Shown: piece by piece, positions 44,788 through 54,143 of the stretch | Layout of the letters: each line of letters opens with the position of its first letter | Numbering within the stretch: the stretch's first letter is position 1 | Assembly: GCF_008370325.1 (NCBI RefSeq) | Contig: NZ_VNIP01000004.1 | Coordinates: forward strand, 1 to 64,000 | DNA: 64,000 bases | DNA from: Martinezella tropici | GTDB lineage: Bacteria; Pseudomonadota; Alphaproteobacteria; Rhizobiales; Rhizobiaceae | Direction: 5' to 3' | The notes under the pieces: model-generated | The model's input: the letters and a program-made list of their open reading frames with translations, nothing else | The model's database searches: none | What the model was told of the DNA's origin: nothing | Program-made: the position numbers and the translations under genes

Positions 44788-46019
44788 TGACCGATTTCGT
44801 CGCCCATGTCGCGCTTGGCGAAGGCCGGACAACGGTGGGCCAGTTGCGTTTCACTCATACGGGGCCACGGCAATTCTCGACCTTCGCCTATGGCGCCGAA
44901 TGGATCGAAAATCCGCGTGCCTTCGCCATACAGCCCGATTTCCCTCTTGAGGCCGGTCCATTCCACACGTCGGGACAGCCCGGCAACATGCGCGACGCCT
45001 TGGCGGGCGTTTTCGCCGATGCGGCTCCGGACAGTTGGGGACGCAGGCTACTCGAACGCGCCTATGGCAATGGCCTCAACGAATTCGAGTATCTGACGCT
45101 TTCCGACGATACCTGCCGCCAAGGCGCGTTGCGCTTTCTGGATGACAAGGGCGAGGTCATTCGCGGCAAGGCAGCGGACGCTGTTCCGCGTCTGGTCGAT
45201 CTCGAAACCATCACGGCGATCGCGCGGGCCTATGAGCAGGGCAAGGAAATATCGCCCGAGGAAATGCAGGCGCTGGCCGGCGCCGGCGGCTCCGGCGGCG
45301 CTCGCCCCAAAGCCAACGTCAGGGACGGCGATGCGCTGTGGCTGGCGAAGTTCACCTCAGTCCACGATCAACAACCGATCGAGCGCGTGGAGGTCGCGAC
45401 ACTGCGCCTGGCGGCGGCCTGCGGTATCCGCACGCCCGAGACACGGCTGGAACTGGCGGACACGCCGTTCCCGGTCGCGCTGATCCAGCGGTTCGACCGG
45501 CGTGGGGCCGCACGGATTCCCTACATCTCCGCGCGCACAGCACTCGGCAAGACGGGGGCGGAGCTGGGCTCCTATACGGAGATCGTGGATTTCATGCGGG
45601 CTTACTCACCTGATCCTTCCGAAGATTTCCGTGAACTCTACCGGCGTCTGATCTTCACGATCCTCGTGTCCAACAAGGACGATCACCTGAAGAACCACGG
45701 CTTCCTCTATGTGGGGGCGGGTCAGTGGCGCTTGTCGCCGGTGTTTGACGTGAATCCGGCGCCGGACCGCAACCCGCACCTCGAGACGGCGATCCTTGAG
45801 GGAGGGGCCCATGACCGGTCGATCAATCTTGCCCTGGAAGCCTGCAATTTTTTCGAGATTCCCGAGGCCGAGGCACGGGAGACGATCCGGAACATGGCGG
45901 AGCGCATCTCAGACGGATGGCGGGAAGCCTTCAGGCAGGTTGGCGTCTCTGGCGCGTTGGCGCGCGACTATGAGGCCGCTTTCATTGGCGCCGAAAGGGA
46001 GGTCGCGCATGGACTTTAA
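44787..46019 (+). CDS. HipA-type serine/threonine kinase toxin
   Basis: A 410-residue HipA-family kinase. Residues 165-176 (GAGGSGGARPKA) are the glycine-rich ATP loop with the autophosphorylated Ser, SNKDDHLKN (295-303) is the catalytic loop, and FDVNP (320-324) the metal-binding segment. In E. coli HipA phosphorylates glutamyl-tRNA synthetase and drives growth arrest; the target here is not known. All active-site motifs are present, so the HipBA pair is likely functional, unlike the neighbouring broken modules. Confidence 0.93.
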   Translation: MTDFVAHVALGEGRTTVGQLRFTHTGPRQFSTFAYGAEWIENPRAFAIQPDFPLEAGPFHTSGQPGNMRDALAGVFADAAPDSWGRRLLERAYGNGLNEFEYLTLSDDTCRQGALRFLDDKGEVIRGKAADAVPRLVDLETITAIARAYEQGKEISPEEMQALAGAGGSGGARPKANVRDGDALWLAKFTSVHDQQPIERVEVATLRLAAACGIRTPETRLELADTPFPVALIQRFDRRGAARIPYISARTALGKTGAELGSYTEIVDFMRAYSPDPSEDFRELYRRLIFTILVSNKDDHLKNHGFLYVGAGQWRLSPVFDVNPAPDRNPHLETAILEGGAHDRSINLALEACNFFEIPEAEARETIRNMAERISDGWREAFRQVGVSGALARDYEAAFIGAEREVAHGL

Positions 46020-46106
46020 TTCAGATATGACAGGTTATTACCATTTAGACGTCAAATATGATTGTACCGATGCTTGTTGGCTTTGAGGATCTGTAGGGAG
46101 GGCTCA

Positions 46107-46274
46107 ATGGTCATAGGACGACCCCACGAACATGAAACCGGGTATGCTCACGATCTCGAAACGCTTTCGTTGATACTGCCACCTTGGAGCGATTTTGATT
46201 GGGGCATGCTGAACGGCAAGCTGAGCGCGTTACGATGGGTGATGGGAAGCGAGTGGGATTTTCTCGATACGTGA
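46107..46274 (+). CDS. conserved 55-residue hypothetical protein
   Basis: Starts [18 protein letters not shown] and ends [17 protein letters not shown]. The end ([18 protein letters not shown]) is a conserved pattern of short proteins of unknown function. GGGAGGG sits four bases before the ATG. It follows hipA on the same strand by 87 bases. Confidence 0.7.
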   Translation: MVIGRPHEHETGYAHDLETLSLILPPWSDFDWGMLNGKLSALRWVMGSEWDFLDT

Positions 46275-46308
46275 CGTTGATGCTCTGAGTAGGCATGGCA
46301 ATGGTCAG

Positions 46309-46449
46309 ATGGGTCTGATAGAGTCGCTGACGGTACTTTTTGGCGCTGAGTCTTCTGAGCTGTTCGCGCGACCGAAACTGGAAAATTGCGCGATCGATAT
46401 CGACAGATACCGAAATCACGCAGAAAAATTTTCAGCCAAATTTCCCTGA
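46309..46449 (+). CDS. possible 46-residue protein
   Basis: A frame MGLIESLTVLFGAESSELFA...RNHAEKFSAKFP with protein-like composition follows the previous small gene by 34 bases. The frame is open from 46243, overlapping that gene, which hints at either a short second gene or a frame-shifted extension. No clear ribosome site. Confidence 0.3.
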   Translation: MGLIESLTVLFGAESSELFARPKLENCAIDIDRYRNHAEKFSAKFP

Positions 46450-46600
46450 GAAAACAACACTGTAACCTTTTGACGGCCCCTACGTTGGCAACTTCTCTCC
46501 CTCAAGAAATATTTACACGTAATTTCAAGGGGTTGCATGATTTTTAACAATCGCGTGGGTTTCCCGCTGGAATAGCACAAACCGGGCGGATGATTTCGGC

Positions 46601-47512
46601 TTACCGTTCGAACGGCTCGCCGAGGGAGGCGACGCCATTGAGCTTCAGCAGGCGGCGATCTGCCGAGATGATGCCGAGGACGATGATCGTCACGAGATAA
46701 GGCAGGCATGCCAGCAGCTGCGAGGAAACGGCAAGTCCGCTTGCCTGGGCGGCAAGCCCCATCAGCGATACCGCGCCAAACAGGCAGGCCCCTAAGAAGA
46801 TCCTCAATGTCAGCCAGGTTCCAAAGACGACGAGAGCAATGGCAATCCAGCCACGGCCGGCGATCATGCCGTCCGCCCAGAGCGGCGTGTAGATCGTCGC
46901 GGCGTAAGCGCCGGCAAAGCCCGCCATCATGCCACCGAAGGCAACCGCGGCGAAACGGATTGCGATGATGGGATAGCCGATGGCATGGGCAGCTTTCGGA
47001 TTTTCGCCAACGGCGCGCAGGACAAGGCCGATCTTGCCGTAAGCAAACAGCGCCCAGATGCCCAAGGTCACGGCAAGCGAGATCCAGACGACGATATCCT
47101 GATTGAAAAGGCCGCCGATCGCGGGAATTTGCGAAAGCCCGGGGATCGCGATCTTCGGCAGTGTGGTGACGGTTAGGCTCTCATAGCTCTTGCCGAACAG
47201 CGCCGAGAGGCCCTGGCCGAGGATCCCGAGCGCAAGACCGGCCGCAACCTGGTTTGCGTTGAAGCCGAGAACGATACCGGCAAAAATCATGGAAAGCAGA
47301 GCGCTTCCGAGACCGGCCGCAAGGAAAGCCAGAAAATGGCCGCCCCCATGATAAACGACAATGAAGGCGATGACGGCACCGAGCGCCATCAAGCCTTCGA
47401 CACCGAGATTGAGGACACCGGCGCGCTCGACGACAAGCTCACCTAAGGCTGCCAGTAGAAACGGCGTTGCGGCTGCCAGCATGCCCGCGAGGATGAACAC
47501 GGCGGCGCTCAT
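46601..47512 (-). CDS. BMP-type ABC transporter permease (second subunit)
   Basis: A 303-residue BPD_transp_2 permease with about ten helices; landmarks are FLLAALGELVVERAGVLNLG, the segment LGFNANQVAAGLALGILGQG and RFAAVAFGGMMAGFAGAY. It matches the second permease of nucleoside (BmpA/YufQ, NupQ-type) transporters. Its ATG overlaps the end of the partner permease by 4 bases. It is the last gene of an eight-gene minus-strand operon starting at 54784. Confidence 0.93.
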   Translation of the reverse strand: MSAAVFILAGMLAAATPFLLAALGELVVERAGVLNLGVEGLMALGAVIAFIVVYHGGGHFLAFLAAGLGSALLSMIFAGIVLGFNANQVAAGLALGILGQGLSALFGKSYESLTVTTLPKIAIPGLSQIPAIGGLFNQDIVVWISLAVTLGIWALFAYGKIGLVLRAVGENPKAAHAIGYPIIAIRFAAVAFGGMMAGFAGAYAATIYTPLWADGMIAGRGWIAIALVVFGTWLTLRIFLGACLFGAVSLMGLAAQASGLAVSSQLLACLPYLVTIIVLGIISADRRLLKLNGVASLGEPFER

Positions 47513-48609
47513 GATAGACTCCTGGCGGACATGGGACGCCATGCGATGCGATAGCGCACGAAAGCCACGGCGATGAGATAGATGAGGAGCAGGCTGCCCT
47601 GGAATACGCGGACGGCGGCGATCGGCAGATTGGCGGAGACCATGGCATTGTCGCCGCCGATATAGAGCGCTGCCATGACGATCGAGGAAATAACGATGCC
47701 GATCGGGTTGAGACCGCCGAGATAGGCAACGATGATGGCCGCGTAGCCATATCCCGTGGAGATGGAACGCTGCAACTGACCAAGGGGGCCGGCAACTTCG
47801 GCAGCGCCGGCAAGACCGGCGGCCGCGCCGCCTATCATCAGCGAGAGCCAAATTGCCCAGCTCTCCTTGAAGCCGGCATAGCTCGCAGCCCGGGGAGCCA
47901 GTCCGCCGACCTGCAATTTGTACCCGGCGAAGCTTTTCTGCATGAAGATCCATGCCGCGATCGATAGGCCGGCCGCGAGGATGAGCGAGACGTTGACGCG
48001 CGTTCCTTCGAACAGGATCGGCACCATGGCATCGTACTGGAACATGACCGATTGCGGGAAATTGAAGCCGTTCGGATCCTTCCACGGGCCAAGAAGCAGA
48101 TAATTGAGCAATTGTGCGGCGACGAAGCTCAGCATCAGCGAGACGAGGATTTCGTTGGCATTGAGCCTGATGCGCCAGAAGGCGGTCAAGGAGGCCCATA
48201 GCGCACCGCCAATGGTGCCAAGCAGCAGCATTGCCGGCCAGATCCATTGGCCCGTTGCCTGCGGCATCCAGATGGGTATGGCGGAGGCGAAGATTGCGCC
48301 GACAATGAATTGGCCCTCGGCGCCGATGTTGAAGACTTTCGCCCGAAAGCCGATCGCCAGGCCCTGTGCGATCAGAAGCAGCGGACCGGTCTTCAGCAAT
48401 ACTTCCGAGAAAGAGGCCCAGGAGAAGAACGGTTCGATCAGCATCGCATAGATCACCGCTGCCGGATCACGACCCATCGCGATATAGAGGCCGAGATTGA
48501 GTACGATGGTGACGATGAGAGCGATCGGCGGTGCGAGCAACTTCGCGGTGAACGAAGCCCGTTCCCGGCGGACAAAGGTGGGCAGGGTGACGGAGAAGGA
48601 ACTGCTCAT
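47509..48609 (-). CDS. BMP-type ABC transporter permease (first subunit)
   Basis: A 366-residue permease of the YufP/NupP type: LLLIAQGLAIGFRAKVFNIG, AEGQFIVGAIFAS and RLNANEILVSLMLSFVAAQL are diagnostic, with SISTGYGYAAIIVAYLGGLN near the end. Pairs with the 303-residue permease to form the channel for nucleosides or related heterocycles. 4-base overlaps on both sides. Confidence 0.94.
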   Translation of the reverse strand: MSSSFSVTLPTFVRRERASFTAKLLAPPIALIVTIVLNLGLYIAMGRDPAAVIYAMLIEPFFSWASFSEVLLKTGPLLLIAQGLAIGFRAKVFNIGAEGQFIVGAIFASAIPIWMPQATGQWIWPAMLLLGTIGGALWASLTAFWRIRLNANEILVSLMLSFVAAQLLNYLLLGPWKDPNGFNFPQSVMFQYDAMVPILFEGTRVNVSLILAAGLSIAAWIFMQKSFAGYKLQVGGLAPRAASYAGFKESWAIWLSLMIGGAAAGLAGAAEVAGPLGQLQRSISTGYGYAAIIVAYLGGLNPIGIVISSIVMAALYIGGDNAMVSANLPIAAVRVFQGSLLLIYLIAVAFVRYRIAWRPMSARSLS

Positions 48610-50129
48610 GCGGATAGCTTTTCCCGTTGGGATTGTGCGCCGATCATGTATCGACCGATTTCTTCCGGTCGGATATCGCGTGTGACGAGCGGCGGGCTCA
48701 GCGTGCCGTGGTAAAGGACCTGGATAAAGTCGCTGAGCTCGAACAGTTCCTCGAGCTCCTCGGATATGACGAGAATGGCCATGCCTTGATTGCGCAGTTC
48801 GATCAGCCGCTTGCGAATGGCAGACGCCGCTCCGACATCGACGCCCCAGGTCGGTTGGGCAAGAAAGAGCAGATTCGGCGCGAGCATGATTTCACGTCCG
48901 ACGACGAACTTCTGCAGGTTTCCTCCGGAAAGCGAGCCGGCTTCAGCCTCCGGGCCGGGCGTGCGCACGTCATAGTCCCGGATACACTCAGTTGCGAAGG
49001 CGGTGGCCCTGGTGCTGTCGAGGAGGCCATGTCGCACAAGCTTCAAGGGATGAGCCGTCAGCAGGCTGTTGAGCGTCAGCGACATTTCGGGGACTGCGCC
49101 ATGCCCGAGCCGGTCTTCCGGGACGAAGGCAAAGCCCAGTTTTCGACGGCTGGCGGCGTCGAGGCTACCCACATCCCGTCCCATCATGAAGATCTGGTCG
49201 CGCTTGTCTCGAGGTAGCGGCGTTTCCCCCGAAATCAGCGCGGCAAGTTCCTTTTGTCCATTCCCGGAAATACCGGCAATGCCCAGAATCTCGCCGCTGC
49301 GCACGCTCAGGCTGATGGTGGAGAGCGGCACCGCGAAGGGATCGTCCGGCCGGTGATCGAGTCCAATGATCTCCAGGCGCTTTTCGCCCTCGGCCAAAGG
49401 CAATGCGGGTATCGGCTCCGGCATCTCGCGGCCGATCATCATGCGGGCGAGATCATGGGCGTCATGCTCGCGCGGATCGACATGCCCGGTCACGCGCCCG
49501 CCGCGCAGGATGGTCGCACGGTCGCACAATGACTGGATCTCTTCCAGCTTGTGCGAGATGAAGAGGATCGACACGCCGCCGTCGCGCAGGCGGCGCAGCG
49601 TATCGAACAGCTTCCCGACGGCCTGCGGCGGCAGGACCGATGTCGGCTCGTCAAGGATCAGCAGTTTCGGATTGGTCATTAGGCATCGAATGATTTCCAC
49701 CCGCTGCCGCTCGCCGACCGACAGTTCGTGCACATGGGCCAGCGGATCGACTTCAAGCCCGAATTCATCTCCCAGGGCGCGGATGCGCTGCGCAAGTTCG
49801 GCCCTGCGGCCAGAGACGATCAGGCGGATGTTTTCGACCACCGTCAGGCTCTCGAACAGCGAGAAGTGCTGAAAGACCATCCCGATGCCGGTACGCCTCG
49901 CCTCCGCGGGAGAGGCAAGGCTGAGAGGCTGTCCATGCCAGGCGACGGTCCCGTCGTCCGGTTGTTCGACGCCGTAGATCAGCTTCATCAGGGTCGATTT
50001 GCCGGCGCCGTTTTCTCCGAGAATGGCATGGATCGAGCCAGGAGCCACGTCCAGATCGATATGCTGGTTAGCATGGACCTGGCCGTAGCTTTTGGAGATG
50101 CCACGCAGCGACAGCAGCGGAATGGTCAT
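48606..50129 (-). CDS. BMP-type ABC transporter ATP-binding protein
   Basis: A 507-residue double ATPase of the YufO/NupO type. The first domain has Walker A GENGAGKST, the family word MVFQHFSLFESLTVVENI, LSVGERQRVEI and LLILDEPTSVL. The second half has GISGNGQKELAAL in place of Walker A and LSGGNLQKFVVGRE. It energises the two permeases. It starts MTIPLLSLRG, nine bases after the stop of the binding-protein gene. BMP-class ATPases serve purine nucleoside uptake in characterised cases. Confidence 0.94.
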   Translation of the reverse strand: MTIPLLSLRGISKSYGQVHANQHIDLDVAPGSIHAILGENGAGKSTLMKLIYGVEQPDDGTVAWHGQPLSLASPAEARRTGIGMVFQHFSLFESLTVVENIRLIVSGRRAELAQRIRALGDEFGLEVDPLAHVHELSVGERQRVEIIRCLMTNPKLLILDEPTSVLPPQAVGKLFDTLRRLRDGGVSILFISHKLEEIQSLCDRATILRGGRVTGHVDPREHDAHDLARMMIGREMPEPIPALPLAEGEKRLEIIGLDHRPDDPFAVPLSTISLSVRSGEILGIAGISGNGQKELAALISGETPLPRDKRDQIFMMGRDVGSLDAASRRKLGFAFVPEDRLGHGAVPEMSLTLNSLLTAHPLKLVRHGLLDSTRATAFATECIRDYDVRTPGPEAEAGSLSGGNLQKFVVGREIMLAPNLLFLAQPTWGVDVGAASAIRKRLIELRNQGMAILVISEELEELFELSDFIQVLYHGTLSPPLVTRDIRPEEIGRYMIGAQSQREKLSA

Positions 50130-50138
50130 GATGGAGAC

Positions 50139-51239
50139 TTACTTCGGCAAAGGCGTCTTCACACCTTTGACGTGCCAGTCCATCGCGACGATCTGGGCAT
50201 CCGTCAATGTCGCGCCCGAAGCCGCTCCTTCGCTGCCGTCGGCCTTGGTGATCGGGCCGGTGAACGGCGAAAAGCCGCCGCTTGCGATCTTGCCTTCGGT
50301 TTCCTTGATCTTTGCCATGGTATCGGCCGGGATTGCCGTGCTCCAGTCGACGACCTGGACGACCTTCTCCGCGACGCCGAGGAAGGCATTGGCGCCTTTG
50401 AACGTGCCGGCGAGATGGGCATCGACCGAAGCTTTGAAGAAGGGCGACCAGTCCGTGGAGATGCAGCCGAGATAGGTCTTCGGCGCATATTTCTTCATCG
50501 AGGAATTCAGGTTGAAGGCATAAACGCCGGCTTCCTCGCAGGCTGATATGACCGAGGGCGTATCCTGAGCGTTCGAGAAGATCACGTCGCAACCCTGCGA
50601 GATCAATGCCTTGGCGGCCTCCTGCTCCTTTGCCGGATCGAACCAGGAATTGACCCAGACGACCGATACCTCGATGTCGGGCTTGACGGCCTGCGCGCCG
50701 AGCGTGAAGGCATTGATCGACGTGATCAGTTCGGGAATGGCGAAGGCGGAAACAGAACCGAGCTTGCCCGTCTTGGAGACAGCGGCCGCCGCCATGCCAA
50801 GCAGATAGGTTCCTTGAAAATACTTGGCGGCGAAGGGCGAGAAATTCGGTGCGACCTGGAAGCCGGAGGCATGCAGGACGGTCACCTTGGGGTTGCGGCG
50901 GGCAATCTGAAGCGCGCCGTTCTGATAGCCGAAAGATCCAGCGATCAGGAAATGGTTTCCATCGGCGACCGTCTTGTTCATGATGCGGTCCGCGTCCGGA
51001 CCTTCGGCAATGTTCTCGATTACCGTCACCTTGACCTTGTCGCCATAGGCGGCCTTGATCGGATCAAGGCCGGCGGCCAGCGCGTGTCCCCAGCCGACAT
51101 CGCCGATCGGCGAGGGCACGACGAGCGTGATGCCGAGCGGCTCGGCGGCTGCAAAGGCGGAGCGGCCAGTAAAGGCCGTTGCGAGGCCTGCGACAGCCGC
51201 GCTCTTCATCAATGTTCTACGGGTCAGATTCTTCTGCAT
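50139..51239 (-). CDS. BMP family periplasmic binding protein
   Basis: A 366-residue binding protein with a twin-arginine-like signal (TRRTLMKSAAVAGLATAFTG, residues 6-25). The mature part has IGDVGWGHALAAGL, AGSFGYQNGALQIA, NSWFDPAKEQEAAKALI and QGCDVIFSNAQDTP, as in PnrA/TmpC-type purine nucleoside receptors. Tat export would imply folding in the cytoplasm, unusual but known for this class. The ligand should be the substrate of the oxygenase and deaminase encoded upstream in the same operon. Confidence 0.93.
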   Translation of the reverse strand: MQKNLTRRTLMKSAAVAGLATAFTGRSAFAAAEPLGITLVVPSPIGDVGWGHALAAGLDPIKAAYGDKVKVTVIENIAEGPDADRIMNKTVADGNHFLIAGSFGYQNGALQIARRNPKVTVLHASGFQVAPNFSPFAAKYFQGTYLLGMAAAAVSKTGKLGSVSAFAIPELITSINAFTLGAQAVKPDIEVSVVWVNSWFDPAKEQEAAKALISQGCDVIFSNAQDTPSVISACEEAGVYAFNLNSSMKKYAPKTYLGCISTDWSPFFKASVDAHLAGTFKGANAFLGVAEKVVQVVDWSTAIPADTMAKIKETEGKIASGGFSPFTGPITKADGSEGAASGATLTDAQIVAMDWHVKGVKTPLPK

Positions 51240-51260
51240 CCCAGTTCCCCTTTTTGGCTT

Positions 51261-52640
51261 TCAGAATTCTACTGTTGCAAGTGCCGCTTCGGCCGCTGCA
51301 AACAGCGCGGCCTCATCCAGTCCGGTGAATTCACCGCCCTGCCAGACGATGCGTCCGTTGATCATGGTCAGATCGGTCGGCATGCCGATGCCGACCTTGG
51401 CAATCAGGCTCAGCGGATCATGCCGCGTCCCGACATAGTCCATCCGCCGCGTATCGATCGCGAAGAGATCGGCGGCCATACCCGGGGCAAGACGGCCAAT
51501 ATCCGCGCGCCCGAGGAGGCTTGCGCCTCCGCTTGTCGCATATTGCAGAAAATCCAGCGGGGCGGGGACGGCGTGCTGACGCGTCGAGGCGGTCAGGCAC
51601 TGCAGCATGTAGGCGGAATGGATGCAGTGCATGAGGTTCGAGTTGTCATTCGACGCGGCTCCATCGCAGCCAAGGCCGATACGCAATCCGAAAGCCTGCA
51701 TTGCCGGGATATCGGTCACCTCGGCGCCGACGAGGTAAACCGGTTCCGGGCAATGGGAAACGCCGGTGCCGCTCGTCGCCATCTTGCGCAACTCGTCATG
51801 CGTCAGTTCCCAGCAATGGGCATAGAAGGTGTCAGGGCCTGCAAAACCCAATTCAGCGCAGTAGTCGACCGTGCGCATTCCATACCGTGCCTCGATCACG
51901 GGGCTTTCGCCTTCGCCCACATGCGTGTGCATCTGCACGCCACGATCGCGCGCCAGCGCGACCGACTCGACGAAGGTTTCGCGATAGCAATTGACCGGCT
52001 GGCAAGGAGCGACCACTACCTGACGCATGCTGAAGGGGCCGGCATCGTGATAGCTGTCGATCAGCCGCGCGCAATCGGCGATGAATTCATCCGTGGTTTC
52101 GAGCATGGCATCCGGGATCGTCGATCCCTCGGACTTCGGCAGGGTGTTGCCGCCGCGCCCCGCGTGAAAACGCATGCCAAGGAGGTCGGCCGCCTCGAAC
52201 TGGCGGTCGATCAGGCGCTTTCCCGCATGCCGGGGAAAGCAATATTGATGGTCGAACGCCGTGGTGCAGCCATGCTTGATCATCTCCGCCATGGCGGTGA
52301 CCGAAGAATGATAGAAGCAGTCCTCCGTCAGTCGCGAGAAAATCGGATAGATCCGGTCGAGCCATTCGATGACGGAAAGCTTCGTCCAGTCGAGATCGGC
52401 CCGGTTGCGCACGAAGCACTGAAAGAAGTGGTGATGGGTGTTGACGAGCCCCGGATAGACGAACCAGCCGGAAGCGTCCTGGACGATGGTGCCTTCGGGC
52501 AATGCGTTCAGCGACAGGTTTTCGCCGATCACCTGGATCGCCGGCCCCTTGGTGAGCAGGTCGACGTTTCGGCGCACGCTCGGTCCTTTGCCCTCATCGA
52601 CGATCACAGCCGCACAATTCTTCAGGAGATAGCCGGTCAT
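51261..52640 (-). CDS. amidohydrolase (8-oxoguanine/guanine deaminase-like)
   Basis: A 459-residue metal-dependent hydrolase of the AtzA/SsnA/8-oxoguanine deaminase group. Metal and catalytic residues are present: N-T-H-H-H (His69 and His71), HTHVGEGES, AHCWELTHDE and GLGCDGAASND. In the family it removes an amino group (or another leaving group) from a heterocyclic ring. Its place between a BMP transporter and a split Rieske oxygenase points to a purine, pterin or triazine-like substrate. Starts MTGYLLKNCA at 52640, four bases after the GST-like gene's stop. Confidence 0.9.
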   Translation of the reverse strand: MTGYLLKNCAAVIVDEGKGPSVRRNVDLLTKGPAIQVIGENLSLNALPEGTIVQDASGWFVYPGLVNTHHHFFQCFVRNRADLDWTKLSVIEWLDRIYPIFSRLTEDCFYHSSVTAMAEMIKHGCTTAFDHQYCFPRHAGKRLIDRQFEAADLLGMRFHAGRGGNTLPKSEGSTIPDAMLETTDEFIADCARLIDSYHDAGPFSMRQVVVAPCQPVNCYRETFVESVALARDRGVQMHTHVGEGESPVIEARYGMRTVDYCAELGFAGPDTFYAHCWELTHDELRKMATSGTGVSHCPEPVYLVGAEVTDIPAMQAFGLRIGLGCDGAASNDNSNLMHCIHSAYMLQCLTASTRQHAVPAPLDFLQYATSGGASLLGRADIGRLAPGMAADLFAIDTRRMDYVGTRHDPLSLIAKVGIGMPTDLTMINGRIVWQGGEFTGLDEAALFAAAEAALATVEF

Positions 52641-52644
52641 CCCA

Positions 52645-53301
52645 TCATGTCTCCCCTGCCGGATGGGGATCGGGTTTCAACTCGTGCAGGCGGTGAATGC
52701 CGGGCATCTCGATGAAGCCGGGCAGGCTGCGGATGGCGCGCATCCAGAGCCGGATCAAGGGATAGGGATCGAGCGAGATGCCGCCGTCGGGCGCAAGCGC
52801 CACATAGGGGAAACAGGCGATATCTGCGATCGTCGGCTCGCTTGCCGCAAGGAACCGCATGCCGCGTTCGCCCTGTTCGAAGAGGCCCGCTTCCAGCTCG
52901 CGCAGTGCCGCGGTCCCTTGTGCCTGCAATACCTTGATATCTCCTGGCCGCAGCAGCATTTCATGAAGCCGCGCGCCTCCAAGGTTCGCCGTCAGGCGAT
53001 GAGAGAAGGAGAGCCATTGCTGCACGCGCGCCGTCTCTTGCGGCGAATCATGGCCAAGCCATTCCGGCGCACCATTGGCAGCGAGATAGGCGAGCATTGC
53101 CGAGGACTCGGTCAGCACAAGATCGCCGTCCTCAAGAATCGGGATGGAGCCCGCCGGATTGAGCGCCAGAAGCTCCGGCCCGCGATGCTCCGCGCCGGGA
53201 TGGAAATCGACCGACCGGATTTCGAGCTTGATGCCCAGGATGGCTGCCATCAGCCGTACCTTGTAGCAGCTCGGCGATAAAATATAATCGTAGAGTTTCA
53301 T
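52645..53301 (-). CDS. glutathione S-transferase family protein
   Basis: A 218-residue protein with the thioredoxin-like N-terminal domain (LYDYILSPSCYKVRLMAAIL, NPAGSIPILEDGDLVLTESS, the cis-Pro and E-S glutathione-binding pair) and an all-helical C-terminal domain (TIADIACFPYVALA). Overlaps the upstream oxygenase gene by ATGA. A GST homologue (NdmE) is a structural part of the methylxanthine N7-demethylase complex, so this one may assemble the oxygenase rather than conjugate glutathione; that is inference. Confidence 0.9.
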   Translation of the reverse strand: MKLYDYILSPSCYKVRLMAAILGIKLEIRSVDFHPGAEHRGPELLALNPAGSIPILEDGDLVLTESSAMLAYLAANGAPEWLGHDSPQETARVQQWLSFSHRLTANLGGARLHEMLLRPGDIKVLQAQGTAALRELEAGLFEQGERGMRFLAASEPTIADIACFPYVALAPDGGISLDPYPLIRLWMRAIRSLPGFIEMPGIHRLHELKPDPHPAGET

Positions 53302-54143
53302 TGTGCGACCAACTGTGCGCCATAGGTATAGTTATGGCGCTTGAGCCATCGCCGGTAGGCGACCGAGGTGAGATCGGCCCTTGTCGGAATTTCCATGCCG
53401 GGATCAAGCGGAAGAAGCGTGGGTATCTGGTTTTCGAGGATAGAGCGATCCTGCAAGAAGATCATCTGCTGGAAGTGAATGAGATCGGTCATCGGCGTAT
53501 CGTCGTCGAAGAGAGCCATCCACGGCCATACATCGCAAAGATCCTCCGCAAGAGGCTGAACGAACAAGGTAATGACGTCCCATTCGCTTGGTCGCGGAGG
53601 ACAGGTCTTGTAGAGCACCGAACAGGTCGGTGCCGGTACGCGATACATATATTCGGTCGTAATGCCGCCGGATGCCGATTTTGCAGCCTGCGGCTGGTAG
53701 AACTTCACCTGCGTTGCCCAGACTTCATCTTCGCTCTCGCGGATCTCGACCTTGTAATTTTCGACCTCCGTGTGCGGTTCCGCGCCGAGAATGTCGGTGT
53801 GGACGAAGGGAAAATGCGCGATGTCGAGAAAGTTCTCCACGGCACGAAGCGGTGAACAGCGCACGCGAACCACGCCGACATCGACGAAGCGTCGGCCTGG
53901 CTGATCGGCTTCCGGAATGGCGAATAACTCCTTATCCGGCTTTCCGAGGGAGGACCAGACATGGCCATATCGGACGCGGACCGGAAGGGTCCGTCCATTG
54001 TCCGTTGCCACCCGCGCATTCCCCTCGCGATCGCGCGCGACCTCTATCGCCTGGCCCATCAAATAGGTCTTGCTTCCCTTTTCGCTAAGCTGGCTGACGA
54101 GGCCGACCGGATACCATTCATCGATCATCGCGCCGCCTTTCAT
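53298..54143 (-). CDS. Rieske-type oxygenase catalytic subunit lacking the Rieske domain
   Basis: About 281 residues. It keeps the mononuclear iron site of VanA-type oxygenases, ENFLDIAHFPFVH (D107, H110, H115, counted from ATG 54143), and the distal Asp in FLQDRSILENQ. It also keeps the DEWYPVGLVSQL start of complete enzymes, but the C-x-H/C-x-x-H Rieske segment that should lie between about residues 45 and 85 is absent. The Rieske centre is encoded by the gene immediately upstream, with ATGA overlap. ATG 54128 is an alternative start. Expected to hydroxylate or dealkylate a substrate. Confidence 0.85.
   Translation of the reverse strand: MKGGAMIDEWYPVGLVSQLSEKGSKTYLMGQAIEVARDREGNARVATDNGRTLPVRVRYGHVWSSLGKPDKELFAIPEADQPGRRFVDVGVVRVRCSPLRAVENFLDIAHFPFVHTDILGAEPHTEVENYKVEIRESEDEVWATQVKFYQPQAAKSASGGITTEYMYRVPAPTCSVLYKTCPPRPSEWDVITLFVQPLAEDLCDVWPWMALFDDDTPMTDLIHFQQMIFLQDRSILENQIPTLLPLDPGMEIPTRADLTSVAYRRWLKRHNYTYGAQLVAQ

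Noticed and set aside
45352..45543. Antisense frames inside hipA and many frames opposite the ABC operons
   Set aside because: High-GC third-position bias produces long antisense frames; the sense frames carry all the family motifs.
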